Assembly: GCF_002246015.1 (NCBI RefSeq)
Contig: NZ_NOLJ01000003.1
Location: 55,941 to 109,016, forward strand
Length of the DNA: 53,076 nucleotides
Direction of reading: 5' to 3'
DNA from: Nostoc sp. 'Peltigera membranacea cyanobiont' 210A
GTDB taxonomy: Bacteria; Cyanobacteriota; Cyanobacteriia; Cyanobacteriales; Nostocaceae
Below, piece by piece: positions 52,957-53,076 of this stretch. The position numbers and the translations under genes were made by a program. The notes under the pieces were generated by a model. It worked only from the letters and a program-made list of their open reading frames with translations, had not been told where the DNA came from and made no database searches. The first letter of the stretch is position 1; each line of letters begins with the position of its first letter.

Positions 52957-53076
52957 CTACGACGCAAACGTAGGCAAGTCCTTCTCACGCATAGTGTAGG
53001 CTTCAGGGGAAGGGGAGTGTGGGGAGTGGGCAAACGCTTCTTCAACCATGCCACGAGCAAAATCACATAGAGCGAT
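52957..53076 (-). pseudogene. inverted, truncated copy of the dioxygenase gene (continues outside the window)
   Basis: Bases 53028-53076 are the exact reverse complement of 49819-49867, encoding IALCDFARGMVEEAFA of the dioxygenase at 49720. After this point the frame leaves the homologous sequence, runs through a G-rich dispersed repeat (53013-53030), and ends at a stop at 52957-52959. The copy therefore lacks at least the C-terminal 245 residues, including all metal ligands. Its upstream part lies outside the window. Confidence 0.75.
53013..53030. repeat. G-rich dispersed repeat at a gene break
   Basis: AGGGGAGTGTGGGGAGTG repeats wording from bases 1-30. It lies exactly where the inverted dioxygenase copy loses similarity, so it probably marks the recombination or insertion point. 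Confidence 0.6.

Noticed and set aside
1..53076. tRNA, rRNA, CRISPR arrays and complete insertion sequences
   Set aside because: I looked for cloverleaf-like words, evenly spaced identical repeats and transposase frames on both strands and found none convincing.

Overview
The window looks like chromosomal or large-plasmid DNA of a filamentous, Nostoc-like cyanobacterium. The evidence is the many HIP1 palindromes GCGATCGC (for example 3199-3206 and 7252-7259), the large PAS/GAF hybrid kinase, the SLH-OprB type porin, the HetC-like peptidase-ABC transporter, Nif11 and double-glycine leader peptides, TPR-glycosyltransferases, and the small dispersed repeats typical of Nostoc intergenic DNA. No rRNA, tRNA, CRISPR array or transposase gene was seen.

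Region 1 (1-3606) holds a 1015-residue hybrid sensor kinase, followed by a decayed copy of its own 3' end.

Region 2 (3607-24914) is an organosulfur (sulfonate) scavenging island. It has four full-length SsuA-type binding proteins plus the 3' remnant of a fifth, a TauD-type dioxygenase, a methyltransferase, an amidohydrolase, an AprA-like flavoprotein with a two-cluster ferredoxin, and an SLH porin, all on the minus strand. On the plus strand follow ssuD, ssuC and ssuB, a broken and an intact D-2-hydroxyacid dehydrogenase, and then (minus) a DszC/SfnB-like acyl-CoA dehydrogenase homologue. The likely flow is porin, then binding proteins, SsuC/SsuB, and C-S bond cleavage by SsuD or TauD. A shared 28-bp imperfect palindrome before ssuD, the porin and the flavoprotein, with a weaker match before the acyl-CoA dehydrogenase homologue, suggests co-regulation. 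Two MITE-like elements, a 21-bp minisatellite and small repeats inserted inside genes show that this island is being remodelled.

Region 3 (24915-27181) is a 2.3-kb AT-rich gap with possible structured RNA and at most one tiny membrane-peptide ORF.

Region 4 (27182-40549) is a peptide secretion and modification locus: a C39 peptidase-ABC transporter, an HlyD adaptor, a PpiC-like isomerase, a double-glycine peptide gene with its own terminator, a TPR-GT41-TPR protein, a Nif11-leader precursor with two LYG motifs, a radical SAM/SPASM enzyme, a 56-residue partner ORF and an RTX protein. Precursor, radical SAM enzyme and small ORF look like a spliceotide (tyramine-excising, beta-amino-acid-forming) pathway and are the most exciting part of the window.

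Region 5 (40945-53076) is a glycosylation and deoxysugar operon: two TPR-GT2 paralogues, two epimerases, a C-methyltransferase, a glucose-1-phosphate cytidylyltransferase homologue, a PIG-L deacetylase, an RmlC-type epimerase, a 2-oxoglutarate dioxygenase and a DUF4910 protein. The window ends in an inverted, truncated copy of the dioxygenase gene.
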